Positions 35,259-43,935 of a stretch of 64,000 nucleotides of DNA are shown piece by piece; within the stretch, counting starts at the first letter, position 1, and every line of letters begins with the position of its first letter. Under the pieces are notes generated by a model. That model had not been told where the DNA came from. It made no database searches and worked only from the letters and a program-made list of their open reading frames with translations. The translations under genes and the position numbers were made by a program. Source of the stretch: Oricola indica (lineage in GTDB: Bacteria > Pseudomonadota > Alphaproteobacteria > Rhizobiales > Rhizobiaceae); assembly GCF_019966595.1 (NCBI RefSeq), contig NZ_JAINFJ010000010.1, forward strand, positions 62,001-126,000, written 5' to 3'.

Positions 35259-36766
35259 ACAAACGTCTCCCCTGACCTTTTCTTCCGCCGTCTGACCCAT
35301 AGCACGACCGGCACGATCCAGATTATCGCGACCGTGAGGGCGAGGCCGGCCGCGATGGGGCGTTCGAAAAAACCGAGCGGCGATCCGTCGGACTTGATCA
35401 GCGACGTGACCAGATTCCGTTCGACGAGGAGCCCCATGACGATACCGAGAATGGTCGGAGCGACGGGAAAGCCATTCTCCTCCATCAAGTAAGCCAGAAC
35501 GCCGAGAACGACCATGATGACGACACCGGAAGCGCTAGCGTCGATCGAATAGGAGCCGACAATGCAGAAGCCGAGGATCATCGGCGCAAGGACGAGTTTG
35601 GGAACTCGCAGAATCTGCGCCGCAAATCCAATCGCCAGCAGGCCGAGGGGAACGATGAGTATATTCGCCAGCAGGAACACCAGAAAGATGGCGGCGATCG
35701 TATCGGCGCTGGTCAGGAAGACCATGGGTCCCGGATTGAGGCCCTTGATATACAGAACACCGATGACGATCGCGGTAATGCTGTCACCCGGGATGCCGAA
35801 CACCATGGCCGGCACATAGGCGCCCGACAGCGCCGAATTGTTCGCGGCGCAGGCATCGACAAGCCCTTCCTCGCTGCCGTCGCCATAGACCTCAGGTTTT
35901 TTCGAGAACTTCTTGGAGACTGCATAAGAAATCCATGACGCAATATCGGATCCCGCGCCTGGCAGGATTCCGATGATCGTCCCAATGGTGGAACTGCGCG
36001 CGAGGTTGGTCTTGTGCCGCCACAGCACACCGCCGAGGCCTCGAAACAGCGAGAACGGATTGCCGATCGGCGCGGCGGGGGGCGGAAGATCCCGATGCAC
36101 GAAAGTACGGATCAATTCGGGAATGGCGAACATGCCGATAAGCGCCGGAACGAAGGCAACGCCATCAAGGAGCGAGGTCAGCCCGAAAGTGAAACGCGGC
36201 AGGCCGGAGGTCGTGTCCATGCCGACGCTGGCGATCATGAGGCCGATGCAGAGCGCGATCAGGCTCTTGAGAATCGACGCCGAGCCCAACATCACGGCGG
36301 CCGTTAGACCCAGAAGGGCCAGCCAGAAATACTCGAACGAGGTGAAATTCAGCGATACGAGAGCCAGTTCAGGTGCGGCGAAGATCAGGACGAGCGAGCC
36401 GAAAATACCGCCGATGGCCGAGGCTGTGACCGAAATGCCGAGCGCCCGGCCGACTTTGCCTGCGCGCGTCAACGCGTTGAGGTCGCTCACATAGGCAGCA
36501 GAGGCGGCGGTTCCGGGAATGCGGATCAGAGCCGCCGGAATATCCGACGCGAAGATCGCCATCGCCGCGGTAGTCACAATTGCAGCGATTGCCGGCACGG
36601 GATCCATGAAGAAGGTCAGCGGTACGAGCATCGCCGTCGCCATGGTTGCCGAAAGGCCCGGGACTGAGCCAACGAACAGGCCAAACAGGGCGCAGGAAAA
36701 CATGATGAGGAACATGTTCCATGTCAGAACGAGTTCGAATGCAGCGCCGAGATGCTGGAAGATCAT
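35255..36766 (-). CDS. tctA: Tripartite tricarboxylate transporter large permease TctA
   Basis: A 503-residue, roughly 12-TM permease of the TTT family. Landmarks are FVGSVPGLSATMATAMLVPLTF near the N-terminus, GIIPGAGSDIASW-like IGILPGAGSDIASWISYA mid-protein, and FGIPGDSITAIVIGVLYIKGLNPGP. The ATG at 36766 shares a base with the tctB stop (TAATG). TctA carries the transport path and works with TctB and periplasmic TctC. Citrate is the classic substrate, but homologues take many carboxylates. Confidence 0.93.
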   Translation of the reverse strand: MIFQHLGAAFELVLTWNMFLIMFSCALFGLFVGSVPGLSATMATAMLVPLTFFMDPVPAIAAIVTTAAMAIFASDIPAALIRIPGTAASAAYVSDLNALTRAGKVGRALGISVTASAIGGIFGSLVLIFAAPELALVSLNFTSFEYFWLALLGLTAAVMLGSASILKSLIALCIGLMIASVGMDTTSGLPRFTFGLTSLLDGVAFVPALIGMFAIPELIRTFVHRDLPPPAAPIGNPFSLFRGLGGVLWRHKTNLARSSTIGTIIGILPGAGSDIASWISYAVSKKFSKKPEVYGDGSEEGLVDACAANNSALSGAYVPAMVFGIPGDSITAIVIGVLYIKGLNPGPMVFLTSADTIAAIFLVFLLANILIVPLGLLAIGFAAQILRVPKLVLAPMILGFCIVGSYSIDASASGVVIMVVLGVLAYLMEENGFPVAPTILGIVMGLLVERNLVTSLIKSDGSPLGFFERPIAAGLALTVAIIWIVPVVLWVRRRKKRSGETFV

Positions 36767-37233
36767 TACAAGATGCCTTTCAACAGCCCGGCCGGCAGAG
36801 GCACGTAGAGGAGACGCGTCATCGTCAGGTGCACCGCAAGAACGAAGACAGCAGAGGCCGCGATCCAGGTCGGGCTTCTGTACCCCGACAAGATGAACAG
36901 CGCGGTCAGAAGGACGAAACCTCCGATGGGAAAACCGACTGTTTCGAACACCATCGCGAAAGCAACCACGCCGGCGGTCGCGAGAATCGCAGCGGCAAAC
37001 CGGGCCGGAAATCGCCAGCCAGGATCGATCATGACAAGTCCCATGCCGCGCTCGCGCAATCCCGTGATTGCCAGCAGGACACCGCCGGCCATGAACAGGG
37101 CACCCAGCACGCTGGGAAAGGTTCCCGGCCCGATGCTCTGACCGGGCATTTCCGGATAACTCCACGCCGTCGCCAGCACCCAAAGGCCGAAGGCGAACAA
37201 AAGCGCACCGATCACGCTGTCATGAACCTTCAT
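36766..37233 (-). CDS. tctB: Tripartite tricarboxylate transporter small subunit TctB
   Basis: A 155-residue, four-TM protein. MKVHDSVIGALLFAFGLWVLATAW, then SIGPGTFPSVLGALFMAGGVLL and a late VFETVGFPIGGFVLLTALFILSGY are typical TctB. I chose the ATG at 37233, with GGGAGGG about 10 bases upstream. It overlaps tctA by one base and is separated from tctC by a 67-bp gap that contains a stem-loop. Confidence 0.88.
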   Translation of the reverse strand: MKVHDSVIGALLFAFGLWVLATAWSYPEMPGQSIGPGTFPSVLGALFMAGGVLLAITGLRERGMGLVMIDPGWRFPARFAAAILATAGVVAFAMVFETVGFPIGGFVLLTALFILSGYRSPTWIAASAVFVLAVHLTMTRLLYVPLPAGLLKGIL

Positions 37234-37268
37234 GGCTATCAAACCCTCCCTAGCAACGAACGACGGCA

Positions 37269-37290
37269 GGGGAGGACGTGAGACCTCCCC
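37269..37290 (-). other. Stem-loop between tctC and tctB
   Basis: GGGGAGG and CCTCCCC form a perfect 7-bp stem with an 8-base loop, directly after the tctC stop in the operon. No T run follows. Confidence 0.5.
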
Positions 37291-37300
37291 CGCGCCTTCT

Positions 37301-38281
37301 TTACTGCTTGGCCAGTCCGACGGCCGCGAGGCTCTGCGCCAGCGCCTTGTCCGACGTCTCCATGAACGACTCGAACTCACCGGACGGCGTCCATTGTGTC
37401 GCGTAACCCCGATCCTTCATGAAGGCCAGATATTCGGGATCGTGGACCACCTTGTCGACAGCCTCCACCAGCTTGGCCGCAACCTCATCGGAAACGCCGG
37501 CGGGCGCAACAACCCCGCGCCAGGATCCGAGAGAGAAATCGTTGCCCGTCGCCTCCTTGAATGTCGGCAGGTCCTTTGCATCGTCGAGGCGCGCATCCGC
37601 AAAGACGGCGAGCGGCTTGATCAGCCCGGCCGACATCAGAGCAGCGGCTTCGGGCAGCGACGCCGTTGCGATCTGGACGCCTCCGGCAGCAAGGTCCTGC
37701 AAGCCGGGAGCGGCACCTTCCGAGGGAACCCATGCGACGCGCTCGACGGGCAGACCCGCCGCAAGAAGCATACCAGCCAGCGCCAGATGGTTCACACCGC
37801 CCTGCGCCGAACCGGAGGCCTTGAATTCACGATCCGGCGCCGCTTCCAGAGCTGTCAGCAGGCCCGCCATATCGTCATAAGGGGCATCGGCGCGCACGAA
37901 AATCGCGGCGGGATCGGAATTATAAAGACCGATGGGTGTGTAGGCCTTGTAGGTGAGGTCGGTCAGACCGAGCGTGTGCATCGACCCGATCTCAAGGGTG
38001 GCCACGCCGATCGTCTGGCCATCGGGAGCGGCATCCGCAATGGCCGAATGACCGATAACGCCGGACCCGCCCGTGCGATTGACCACCGGAACAGGAACTC
38101 CGAGTTCTTTTTCGAGCAGCGTGCCGATCATGCGCGCCGTGGCATCGGTGCCGCCGCCCGCGCTCCACGGCACGATCAGTGTGACCGGACCGTTCGGCCA
38201 GTCCTGCGCAACGGCCGGAGCGGCCACGCCAAGCACCACGGTTGCCGCGAGTGCCAGAATATTTCGTCTGTTGAAGCTCAT
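37301..38281 (-). CDS. tctC: Tripartite tricarboxylate transporter substrate-binding protein TctC (Bug family)
   Basis: A 326-residue Bug-type periplasmic binding protein. The leader MSFNRRNILALAATVVLGVAA ends at AVAQ|DWPNGP. The mature start VTLIVPWSAGGGTDATARMI is the family's carboxylate-binding loop, and GSAQGGVNHLALAGML follows mid-protein. GGGAGGAAAG precedes the ATG. It is the second gene of the operon, 46 bp after the FAD oxidase, an association that suggests a hydroxy-carboxylate ligand. Confidence 0.92.
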   Translation of the reverse strand: MSFNRRNILALAATVVLGVAAPAVAQDWPNGPVTLIVPWSAGGGTDATARMIGTLLEKELGVPVPVVNRTGGSGVIGHSAIADAAPDGQTIGVATLEIGSMHTLGLTDLTYKAYTPIGLYNSDPAAIFVRADAPYDDMAGLLTALEAAPDREFKASGSAQGGVNHLALAGMLLAAGLPVERVAWVPSEGAAPGLQDLAAGGVQIATASLPEAAALMSAGLIKPLAVFADARLDDAKDLPTFKEATGNDFSLGSWRGVVAPAGVSDEVAAKLVEAVDKVVHDPEYLAFMKDRGYATQWTPSGEFESFMETSDKALAQSLAAVGLAKQ

Positions 38282-38327
38282 GCTTTCCTCCCAGGGTTAG
38301 CCCTTCGCGACACATGTCACGACAGGG

Positions 38328-39734
38328 TCAGTCGAAAATCTTAGTCGGGTTGAGGGTCAGGGACGGGTCGATGCAGCGCTTGATGCGCCGCATCAACTCG
38401 ATTTGGGCCTGATCGCGCGTGTGTTCGAGATAGGGCTTCTTGAGGAGCCCTATTCCGTGTTCGGCTGAAACCGTGCCGCCGAGATCGCCGACGATTTCGT
38501 AAACGATACGGCTGGCGTTCGCCAAAGGCTGGATCTTTGCGCCGGGAACCCACGCCACGATGTGGATGTTGCCGTCGCCGACATGACCGTAATGCACCGA
38601 ATGGCATCCAAGCTCGTCCATCAGCGCCAGCTTGGACCGGTTCACGAATTCCTCGATCCTGCGGATCGGCAGCCCGATATCGAAGGATATGTGCGGGCCG
38701 ATCACATCCGGATTGGCGAACTCGGCCGCGGCGTCGCGCGTGCCCCAGAAATCGGCCATGTCGGAGAGGTTTTGCGCGATGGCGCCGTCACCGATCACGC
38801 CACTCTCGAACATCTGCTCCAGCCATGCGCTGAAACGCGCGCCGTCGATCCCGTCGTCCAGACCCTGCATCTCGACGAGAACGACATGCGTCCCCTCGCC
38901 AATCTTTACAGGCGCCTTTGCGTTGGGCACCCGCTCGGTCGCCTGGGTCCAGTAATCGGCCCACATGACCTCGAAGGCCGAAAGGAAGGGGCCGAGATTA
39001 CGGCGAGCGGTGCCGAGCAATTCGAGCACTTTGTCATAGCCAGTCACCACACACATCGCGGCGCATACGCATCCAGGTTTGGGATGCAAGCGCAGCACCG
39101 CGCGCGTAATGACGCCGAGCGTGCCTTCGGCTCCGACGAATAGCTGCTTGAGGTCGTAACCGGCGTTGTTCTTCAGCATCCGGTTGAGCATTGGCAGGAC
39201 GGTTCCGTCGGGAAGTACAACTTCCAGCCCGAGCACGAGATCACGGGCCATTCCGTAGCGAATGACGCGATTTCCACCCGCGTTGGTGGAGAGATTGCCG
39301 CCGATCGCGCAGGAGCCGCGCGCGCCCAGATCTAGCGCGAAGAAGAGGCCGGCGTCATCCGCGGCCTTCTGAATGGTTTCGAGCGGCGTGCCGGCGCGCA
39401 CGATCATCGTCATGCCGTCGCTATCGATACTGTCGATGCCGACCATCCTTTCCATCGAAAGACCGACACCGCCGTCAAGCGGCCGCGCCCCGCCGCACAG
39501 ACCGGTCATGCCACCCTGCGGGGTCACGGCAATGCCGGCCTCATTGCAGGACCGCAGGATCAAAGCGACTTCTTCGGTTGAGGACGGCCGGAACACCGCG
39601 AAGGGCGCGGTTGCGGGAAGGAAGCTCCAGTCGGTCCGGGCGCGATCCGGAATGTCTGCTCCGGCGAGAACGGCGCCGGGACCGAGCTTCGATGCGAGAC
39701 CCTCGACAAGCTTGCCGCGCGCCTGGACCTCCAT
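38328..39734 (-). CDS. FAD-linked D-2-hydroxyacid dehydrogenase (D-lactate/GlcD type)
   Basis: A 468-residue VAO-family flavoprotein. The PCMH FAD domain shows PQGGMTGLCGGARPL and GGNLSTNAGGNRVIRYGMARDLVLG. The C-terminal cap has HSVHYGHVGDGNIHIVAW and EHGIGLLKKPYLEHT, the metal/substrate pattern of D-lactate, D-2-hydroxyglutarate and glycolate dehydrogenases. It ends LTLNPTKIFD. I chose the ATG at 39734 with GGGAG upstream; a longer frame would cross the operator palindrome. As first gene of the tct operon it probably oxidises the imported D-hydroxy acid to a keto acid. Confidence 0.92.
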   Translation of the reverse strand: MEVQARGKLVEGLASKLGPGAVLAGADIPDRARTDWSFLPATAPFAVFRPSSTEEVALILRSCNEAGIAVTPQGGMTGLCGGARPLDGGVGLSMERMVGIDSIDSDGMTMIVRAGTPLETIQKAADDAGLFFALDLGARGSCAIGGNLSTNAGGNRVIRYGMARDLVLGLEVVLPDGTVLPMLNRMLKNNAGYDLKQLFVGAEGTLGVITRAVLRLHPKPGCVCAAMCVVTGYDKVLELLGTARRNLGPFLSAFEVMWADYWTQATERVPNAKAPVKIGEGTHVVLVEMQGLDDGIDGARFSAWLEQMFESGVIGDGAIAQNLSDMADFWGTRDAAAEFANPDVIGPHISFDIGLPIRRIEEFVNRSKLALMDELGCHSVHYGHVGDGNIHIVAWVPGAKIQPLANASRIVYEIVGDLGGTVSAEHGIGLLKKPYLEHTRDQAQIELMRRIKRCIDPSLTLNPTKIFD

Positions 39735-39749
39735 CTTTTTCTCCCAATC

Positions 39750-39774
39750 TCTGTTATATGTAACACATAACAGA
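39750..39774. promoter_or_regulatory. 25-bp near-perfect palindrome, probable GntR operator
   Basis: Arms TCTGTTAT and ATAACAGA bracket an inner ATGT-AAC-ACAT dyad; 11 of 12 base pairs match about the central A. It lies 16 bp upstream of the hydroxyacid dehydrogenase start, inside its probable promoter, and the operon encodes an FCD GntR regulator. Confidence 0.65.
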
Positions 39775-40138
39775 ATTGAAGCGACATGCAAGACGGTGCA
39801 TTGACTCGTGTGTCGGTTCGCGGATCGACGCAGGACATGAAGGAAAATTCTTGGACGAATGCGCTGACGGTGTTGAGCCGGCACGTCCGCGACGAGGTGT
39901 CAGAGATCGAGGGGATTGTTAGGCTGAGCGGGCCGGTCGTCAGGAAGCCGACGCGACGCTGAACCCACACGACGAAATGGGGCCAGCATTATGTTTAGAA
40001 AGACGGAGGATCGAGGATGCCCAAAAAGCGGCACAAGCCGTAAGAAACAGTCACCAAGCCAAGGCAGGTTAAGGCGTTTGTCGGCCGCCGGTGATCGTTT
40101 CGTCACAGTGCTCCAGCGACCATAACGGCTCGCGACAG
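39775..40138. other. Spacer with no convincing gene
   Basis: About 360 bp upstream of the tct operon. A 58-codon frame from 39786 to 39962 on the plus strand has no ribosome site or recognisable family. I see no terminator or further operator. Confidence 0.45.
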
Positions 40139-40606
40139 CTATCCAATTGCATAGAGGGTGACGACGACCTTCTCCGCAAACCGGGCCCCTGAACCCACGA
40201 ACAGTGTGCGGTTTACCCAGTCATAGCGGGAATCGCCGGTTTCAAGCCGCGCATGCGTTCGCATGTAGTAGTCGTCGGTCGCGACAGCCTCACCTCTTGC
40301 GAGCGCAGAAATCACTTCTGGCGGACCATGGCGATAGCCGTAATTGACGATCTCTATCGTCGCACCGTCGTTGGTTTCGATCGCGTAGCGGGTATCGAGC
40401 TCAGCGAGACCGTCGGCGAATATCGTTTGCCAGTCCGCGCCGAGGTTAAGAATGCGACCATTCAGACGCGGCCCCTGGACCGTTCCGCCGACGATCGGGA
40501 TAATACGGCGCCTGCCAGCGCGCCCCATGCCCATTTCGCAGATTGGATCGAGCTCAACGGTGAGATCGCATATGTGCTCGAGTTTCGGTTCCGGGGGTTT
40601 GTTCAT
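40139..40606 (-). CDS. DUF3237 domain-containing protein
   Basis: A 155-residue soluble protein. LEHICDLTVELDPICEMGMGRAGRRRIIPIVGGTVQGPRLNGRI (read here in outline) with GADWQTI and DTRYAIETNDGATIEI are DUF3237 hallmarks; this beta-barrel family has no established function. Its C-terminus WVNRTLFVGSGAR is also typical. It stands alone between two operons with spacers on both sides. No clear Shine-Dalgarno precedes the ATG. Confidence 0.85.
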   Translation of the reverse strand: MNKPPEPKLEHICDLTVELDPICEMGMGRAGRRRIIPIVGGTVQGPRLNGRILNLGADWQTIFADGLAELDTRYAIETNDGATIEIVNYGYRHGPPEVISALARGEAVATDDYYMRTHARLETGDSRYDWVNRTLFVGSGARFAEKVVVTLYAIG

Positions 40607-41026
40607 GAAACAGCGGCTCCATGTCGATGGTTGGCTCTATTTGCGTCTATCAATCCAACATCAGGCGTAACAACTGCAAGTATCTCGCTCTGCAGGAAAG
40701 CCGGCCAGGACATAGCCGAGACGAGCGTCAATGTTTGAGTCGTGTTCAGCGCGATTTCCTCACCGCCAGTTGTCCGGGCGCGGGACCTGGAGCACCTCCG
40801 GAACGTTCGCCGTCGGAATTTTGCCCGCTGCACTGCATCTTGTCCATCCAAAGGGCGCGCTATCTCGTGCAAACCGGGTTCGTAAGTATGCATGGAAGGC
40901 CTAAGGCATAGACAAACATGCCCATACCATGGCTAATTGCATACAGAGAGAGTCAACGGAGTGATCGTGCCAAGGCACGGCACCCCGGCTGGAGGATTGC
41001 CTCTCTCGATTGACAGGGAGGAAAAC
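40607..41026. other. Spacer upstream of the second TRAP operon
   Basis: 420 bp between the divergent DUF3237 and dctP genes. It must hold both promoters, but I cannot name hexamers or an operator with confidence. A minus-strand open frame (about 40603-40893) lacks a recognisable family and could be a decayed gene. Confidence 0.4.
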
Positions 41027-42046
41027 ATGAAAATCAGTCAATTCATTACCGGTGTGGCAGCATTTGCGCTTTCGGCGGGCATGGCGCAGGCCCAGGAGGT
41101 CACGTTTCGTCTCGCCCACTGGGTGCCGCCTACGCATCCGATCCAGACACTCGGTATCGAGCCGTGGGTCGAGTCGATCAAGGAAGCCTCGAACGGCCGC
41201 ATCGACATCACGATATTTCCGGCTCAGCAGCTCGGCGCAGCACCGGACCATTACGACATGGCCCGCGACGGTATCGCGGATATCAGCTACGTGAACCCCG
41301 GGTACCAGGCCGGCCGTTTCCCGATGTACAGCCTGATCGAAATCCCGTTCCACATGAACGACTCAATCGCCGGTGCGCAGGCCATGCATGAATGGTACGC
41401 GCCGATTGCCGAAACGGAGATGTCGGACGTCAAGTTCTGTATCGCCAATCCGCATGACCCCGGCACCATCCACTCCAGGGACCCGATCATGGTCCCGAGC
41501 GACGTCAAGGGCAAGAATGTGCGGCCGGCGCACGCGACGATGTCGCGCTTCATCAGCATGCTCGGCGGCGGCCCCGTCCAGGTGCCGGCGCCGGAAGCAC
41601 GCGAGGCGATCGCCAACGGTACAGCCGATGCCATCACCTTCCCGTGGAACTCGATCTACATCTTCGGCATCGACTCGGAAACGAAGCAGCATCTCGACAT
41701 GCCGTTCTACGTGTCGGCGCAGCTCCTGCTGATCAACAAGGCGAAATACGAGGGCTTGCCGGACGACCTGAAACAGGTGATCGACGACCACTGTACGCCT
41801 GAATGGTCGAAGAAGTTTTCAGCCGGATGGGCCGAGAACGAGGCGTCCGGCCGGCAGAAGATGCTCGACTCGGACGACCACACTGTGAATGTCCCGACCG
41901 CGGAGCAGGTGCAGATGTGGCGCGACGCCGCAGCACCGCTGATCGACCAGTGGAAGGAAGACGTGAAGGCTGCCGGCGGTGATCCAGACGCGATCTACCA
42001 GAGCTATCTGGACGCGCTCGACCGTCACAACGCCCGTTTCGACTAA
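41027..42046 (+). CDS. dctP: TRAP transporter substrate-binding protein DctP (second system)
   Basis: A 339-residue periplasmic protein. The Sec leader MKISQFITGVAAFALSAGMAQAQ is followed by EVTFRLAHWVPPTHPIQ. The conserved block DVKGKNVRPAHATMSRFISMLGGGPVQVPAPEAREAI includes the Arg that binds a carboxylate. The ATG at 41027 has GGGAGGAAAAC upstream. It heads dctPQM-ilvD/edd-SnoaL. Three cysteines (FCIANP, DHCTPEW region) are visible but not a family signature. The ligand is probably a sugar acid, given the downstream dehydratase. Confidence 0.92.
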   Translation: MKISQFITGVAAFALSAGMAQAQEVTFRLAHWVPPTHPIQTLGIEPWVESIKEASNGRIDITIFPAQQLGAAPDHYDMARDGIADISYVNPGYQAGRFPMYSLIEIPFHMNDSIAGAQAMHEWYAPIAETEMSDVKFCIANPHDPGTIHSRDPIMVPSDVKGKNVRPAHATMSRFISMLGGGPVQVPAPEAREAIANGTADAITFPWNSIYIFGIDSETKQHLDMPFYVSAQLLLINKAKYEGLPDDLKQVIDDHCTPEWSKKFSAGWAENEASGRQKMLDSDDHTVNVPTAEQVQMWRDAAAPLIDQWKEDVKAAGGDPDAIYQSYLDALDRHNARFD

Positions 42047-42056
42047 CACAGGAAAG

Positions 42057-42083
42057 GCCGGGGCGGCGCCAAGCCGCCCCGGC
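42057..42083 (+). other. Stem-loop between dctP and dctQ (second system)
   Basis: Perfect 11-bp arms GCCGGGGCGGC and GCCGCCCCGGC with a 5-base loop start 10 bases after the dctP stop. No T run follows, so read-through into the permease genes is expected. Confidence 0.7.
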
Positions 42084-42092
42084 TCCGTCATC

Positions 42093-42647
42093 TTGTCCAG
42101 TTTACAGAATTTCCTCGAGTGGTTTTCTCTGGCCATCGAGAAGGTCGCGGGGGTGCTGATGGCCCTGATCACGGTCGTCGTCGTGGTCTCGGCGGTCAGC
42201 CGCTATATGTTCTCATTTCCGATACCCGACGCTTTCGACCTGTCGCGGCTGCTGCTTGGCGCGGCCATCATGTGGGGCTTTGCCAGCGTCGGCTACCGCG
42301 GCTCGCACATCAAGGTCGATATCATTGCGGAGTTCCTGCCGAAGAGTGTGCGCCGATGGATCGACACCTTCGCCTGGACGGTCCTGCTTATCTTCACATG
42401 CCTGCTGACGTGGAAGCTGCTCGACCGCGTGCTCAGCGCCAGCCGTAGCGGCGAGGCGACGATGGATTTGCGCATTCCGGCCTGGTGGCTGATGGCGCTG
42501 ATCTGGGCGGGCGTCGCCGTCAGCATCCTGACGATTCTCGCACGCCTGATCCTGGTTGCCACCGGGCGCGGCACGCTTGACCATTTCGACGCCGTCGATA
42601 CCGAAGAGAACGTCGCCGCCGAAACAGGGAAAGTCAGTCATGATTGA
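42093..42647 (+). CDS. dctQ: TRAP transporter small permease DctQ (second system)
   Basis: A four-TM small permease of about 184 residues. WFSLAIEKVAGVLMALITVVVVVSAVSRYMF is helix 1 with the conserved Arg-Tyr, and LSRLLLGAAIMWGFASVGYRG is helix 2. The start is uncertain: I propose TTG at 42093, just past the stem-loop, because upstream ATGs lie inside dctP or the stem. The absence of a clear Shine-Dalgarno suggests weak or stem-modulated initiation. The end overlaps dctM by 8 bp. Confidence 0.82.
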   Translation: MSSLQNFLEWFSLAIEKVAGVLMALITVVVVVSAVSRYMFSFPIPDAFDLSRLLLGAAIMWGFASVGYRGSHIKVDIIAEFLPKSVRRWIDTFAWTVLLIFTCLLTWKLLDRVLSASRSGEATMDLRIPAWWLMALIWAGVAVSILTILARLILVATGRGTLDHFDAVDTEENVAAETGKVSHD

Positions 42648-43935
42648 TGGCGACCTTATCGCGGTAGCGGGTTTCCTCGCACTCTTCGCCATGATGATTC
42701 TGCGCGTGCCGATCGGCATTGCAATGGGCCTGGTCGGTATCGGCGGCTTCGCGGCCGTTGCCGGTTGGGGCCCGGCGTTGAACCTGCTGGCGCAGTCGCC
42801 GATCCGCACGGTCACAGACTTCAACCTGACGCTGATCCCGTTCTTCGTTCTGATGGGCGTGCTGGCAACAAATTCCGGCATGTCCGCAGAGCTGTTCCGG
42901 ACGGGACAGTCCTGGTTCGGGGTGTTCCGCGGCGGCATGGCCCTGTCGACCATCGGTGCCTGCGCAGGTTTCGCGGCGATCTGCGGCTCTTCGGTCGCGA
43001 CCGCGGCCACCATGACCAAGATCGCGTTGCCGGAAATGAAACGGGTCGGCTATCGCGACGACATCTCGACCGGCGTGATCGCTGCCGGAGGCACGCTCGG
43101 CATCCTGATTCCGCCGTCGGTCGTGCTCGCCGTCTATGGCTTCATCACAGAGCAGGATGTCGGCAAGCTCTTCATTGCCGGCATATTGCCCGGCATGCTG
43201 GCCATCATCATGTACATGCTGGCCCTTCGCATCGCCTATGCGCGCAGCCTTCCGGAAGGCACTCGGTTCGACCTTGGCGAAGCGCTTCGTTCGCTGGGCG
43301 GCGTCTGGGCCGTCATGCTGCTGTTTATCGCGATCATCGGCAGCATCTATTTTGGCGTCGCCACCGCGACCGAGGCTGCGGCGGTCGGGTCTTTCCTGAC
43401 CGCCTTGATCGGCATCCTGCGCGGACGGCTGAACGCGCGGAAACTCATGGACAGCCTCGTCGAGGCGCTGCGGACATCCGTCTCGATCTACACGATCCTG
43501 ATCGGCGCGATCCTGTTCGGCTATTTTCTTGCGGTGACGCAGACACCGCAGAAGATCACCAAACTTCTGACCAGCCTCGATCTCGGTGCGCACGGTACGC
43601 TTGCGCTGATCCTCGTCTTCTTCGTGCTGATGGGATGTATCCTGGACGCCATGGCGATGATCATCCTGCTCGTGCCGATCGTATATCCGGTGATCGTGCA
43701 GCTTGGCTTCGACCCGATCTGGTTCGGCGTCATCATCGTCATGACCGTCGAACTGGGACTGATCACGCCGCCGGTGGGCATGAATGTCTTCGTCATCAAC
43801 TCGATCGCGCGCGATATCAGCCTGCCGACGATTTTCCGCGGTGTGCTGCCATTCGTCGGTGCGGACCTTATCCGGCTCGTGCTGTTGATCATGTTTCCCT
43901 GGATCGTTCTGTACCTGCCGACAACAATGCGATGA
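42640..43935 (+). CDS. dctM: TRAP transporter large permease DctM (second system)
   Basis: A 431-residue, 12-TM large subunit. RVPIGIAMGLVGIGGFAAVAG begins helix 1, AAGGTLGILIPPSVVLAVYG and MTVELGLITPPVGMNVFVIN are core family motifs, and CGSSVATAATMTKIALPEMKR is the substrate/ion loop. The ATG at 42640 overlaps dctQ; the stop overlaps the dehydratase start as ATGA. It forms the import channel of this DctPQM system. Confidence 0.93.
   Translation: MIDGDLIAVAGFLALFAMMILRVPIGIAMGLVGIGGFAAVAGWGPALNLLAQSPIRTVTDFNLTLIPFFVLMGVLATNSGMSAELFRTGQSWFGVFRGGMALSTIGACAGFAAICGSSVATAATMTKIALPEMKRVGYRDDISTGVIAAGGTLGILIPPSVVLAVYGFITEQDVGKLFIAGILPGMLAIIMYMLALRIAYARSLPEGTRFDLGEALRSLGGVWAVMLLFIAIIGSIYFGVATATEAAAVGSFLTALIGILRGRLNARKLMDSLVEALRTSVSIYTILIGAILFGYFLAVTQTPQKITKLLTSLDLGAHGTLALILVFFVLMGCILDAMAMIILLVPIVYPVIVQLGFDPIWFGVIIVMTVELGLITPPVGMNVFVINSIARDISLPTIFRGVLPFVGADLIRLVLLIMFPWIVLYLPTTMR

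Noticed and set aside
37232-38344. 370-codon open frame on the plus strand
   Set aside because: It is antisense to tctC, with no ribosome site and no family match.
39786-39962. 58-codon plus-strand frame next to the tct operator
   Set aside because: It has no Shine-Dalgarno and no recognisable domain, and its start overlaps the promoter region of the opposite operon.
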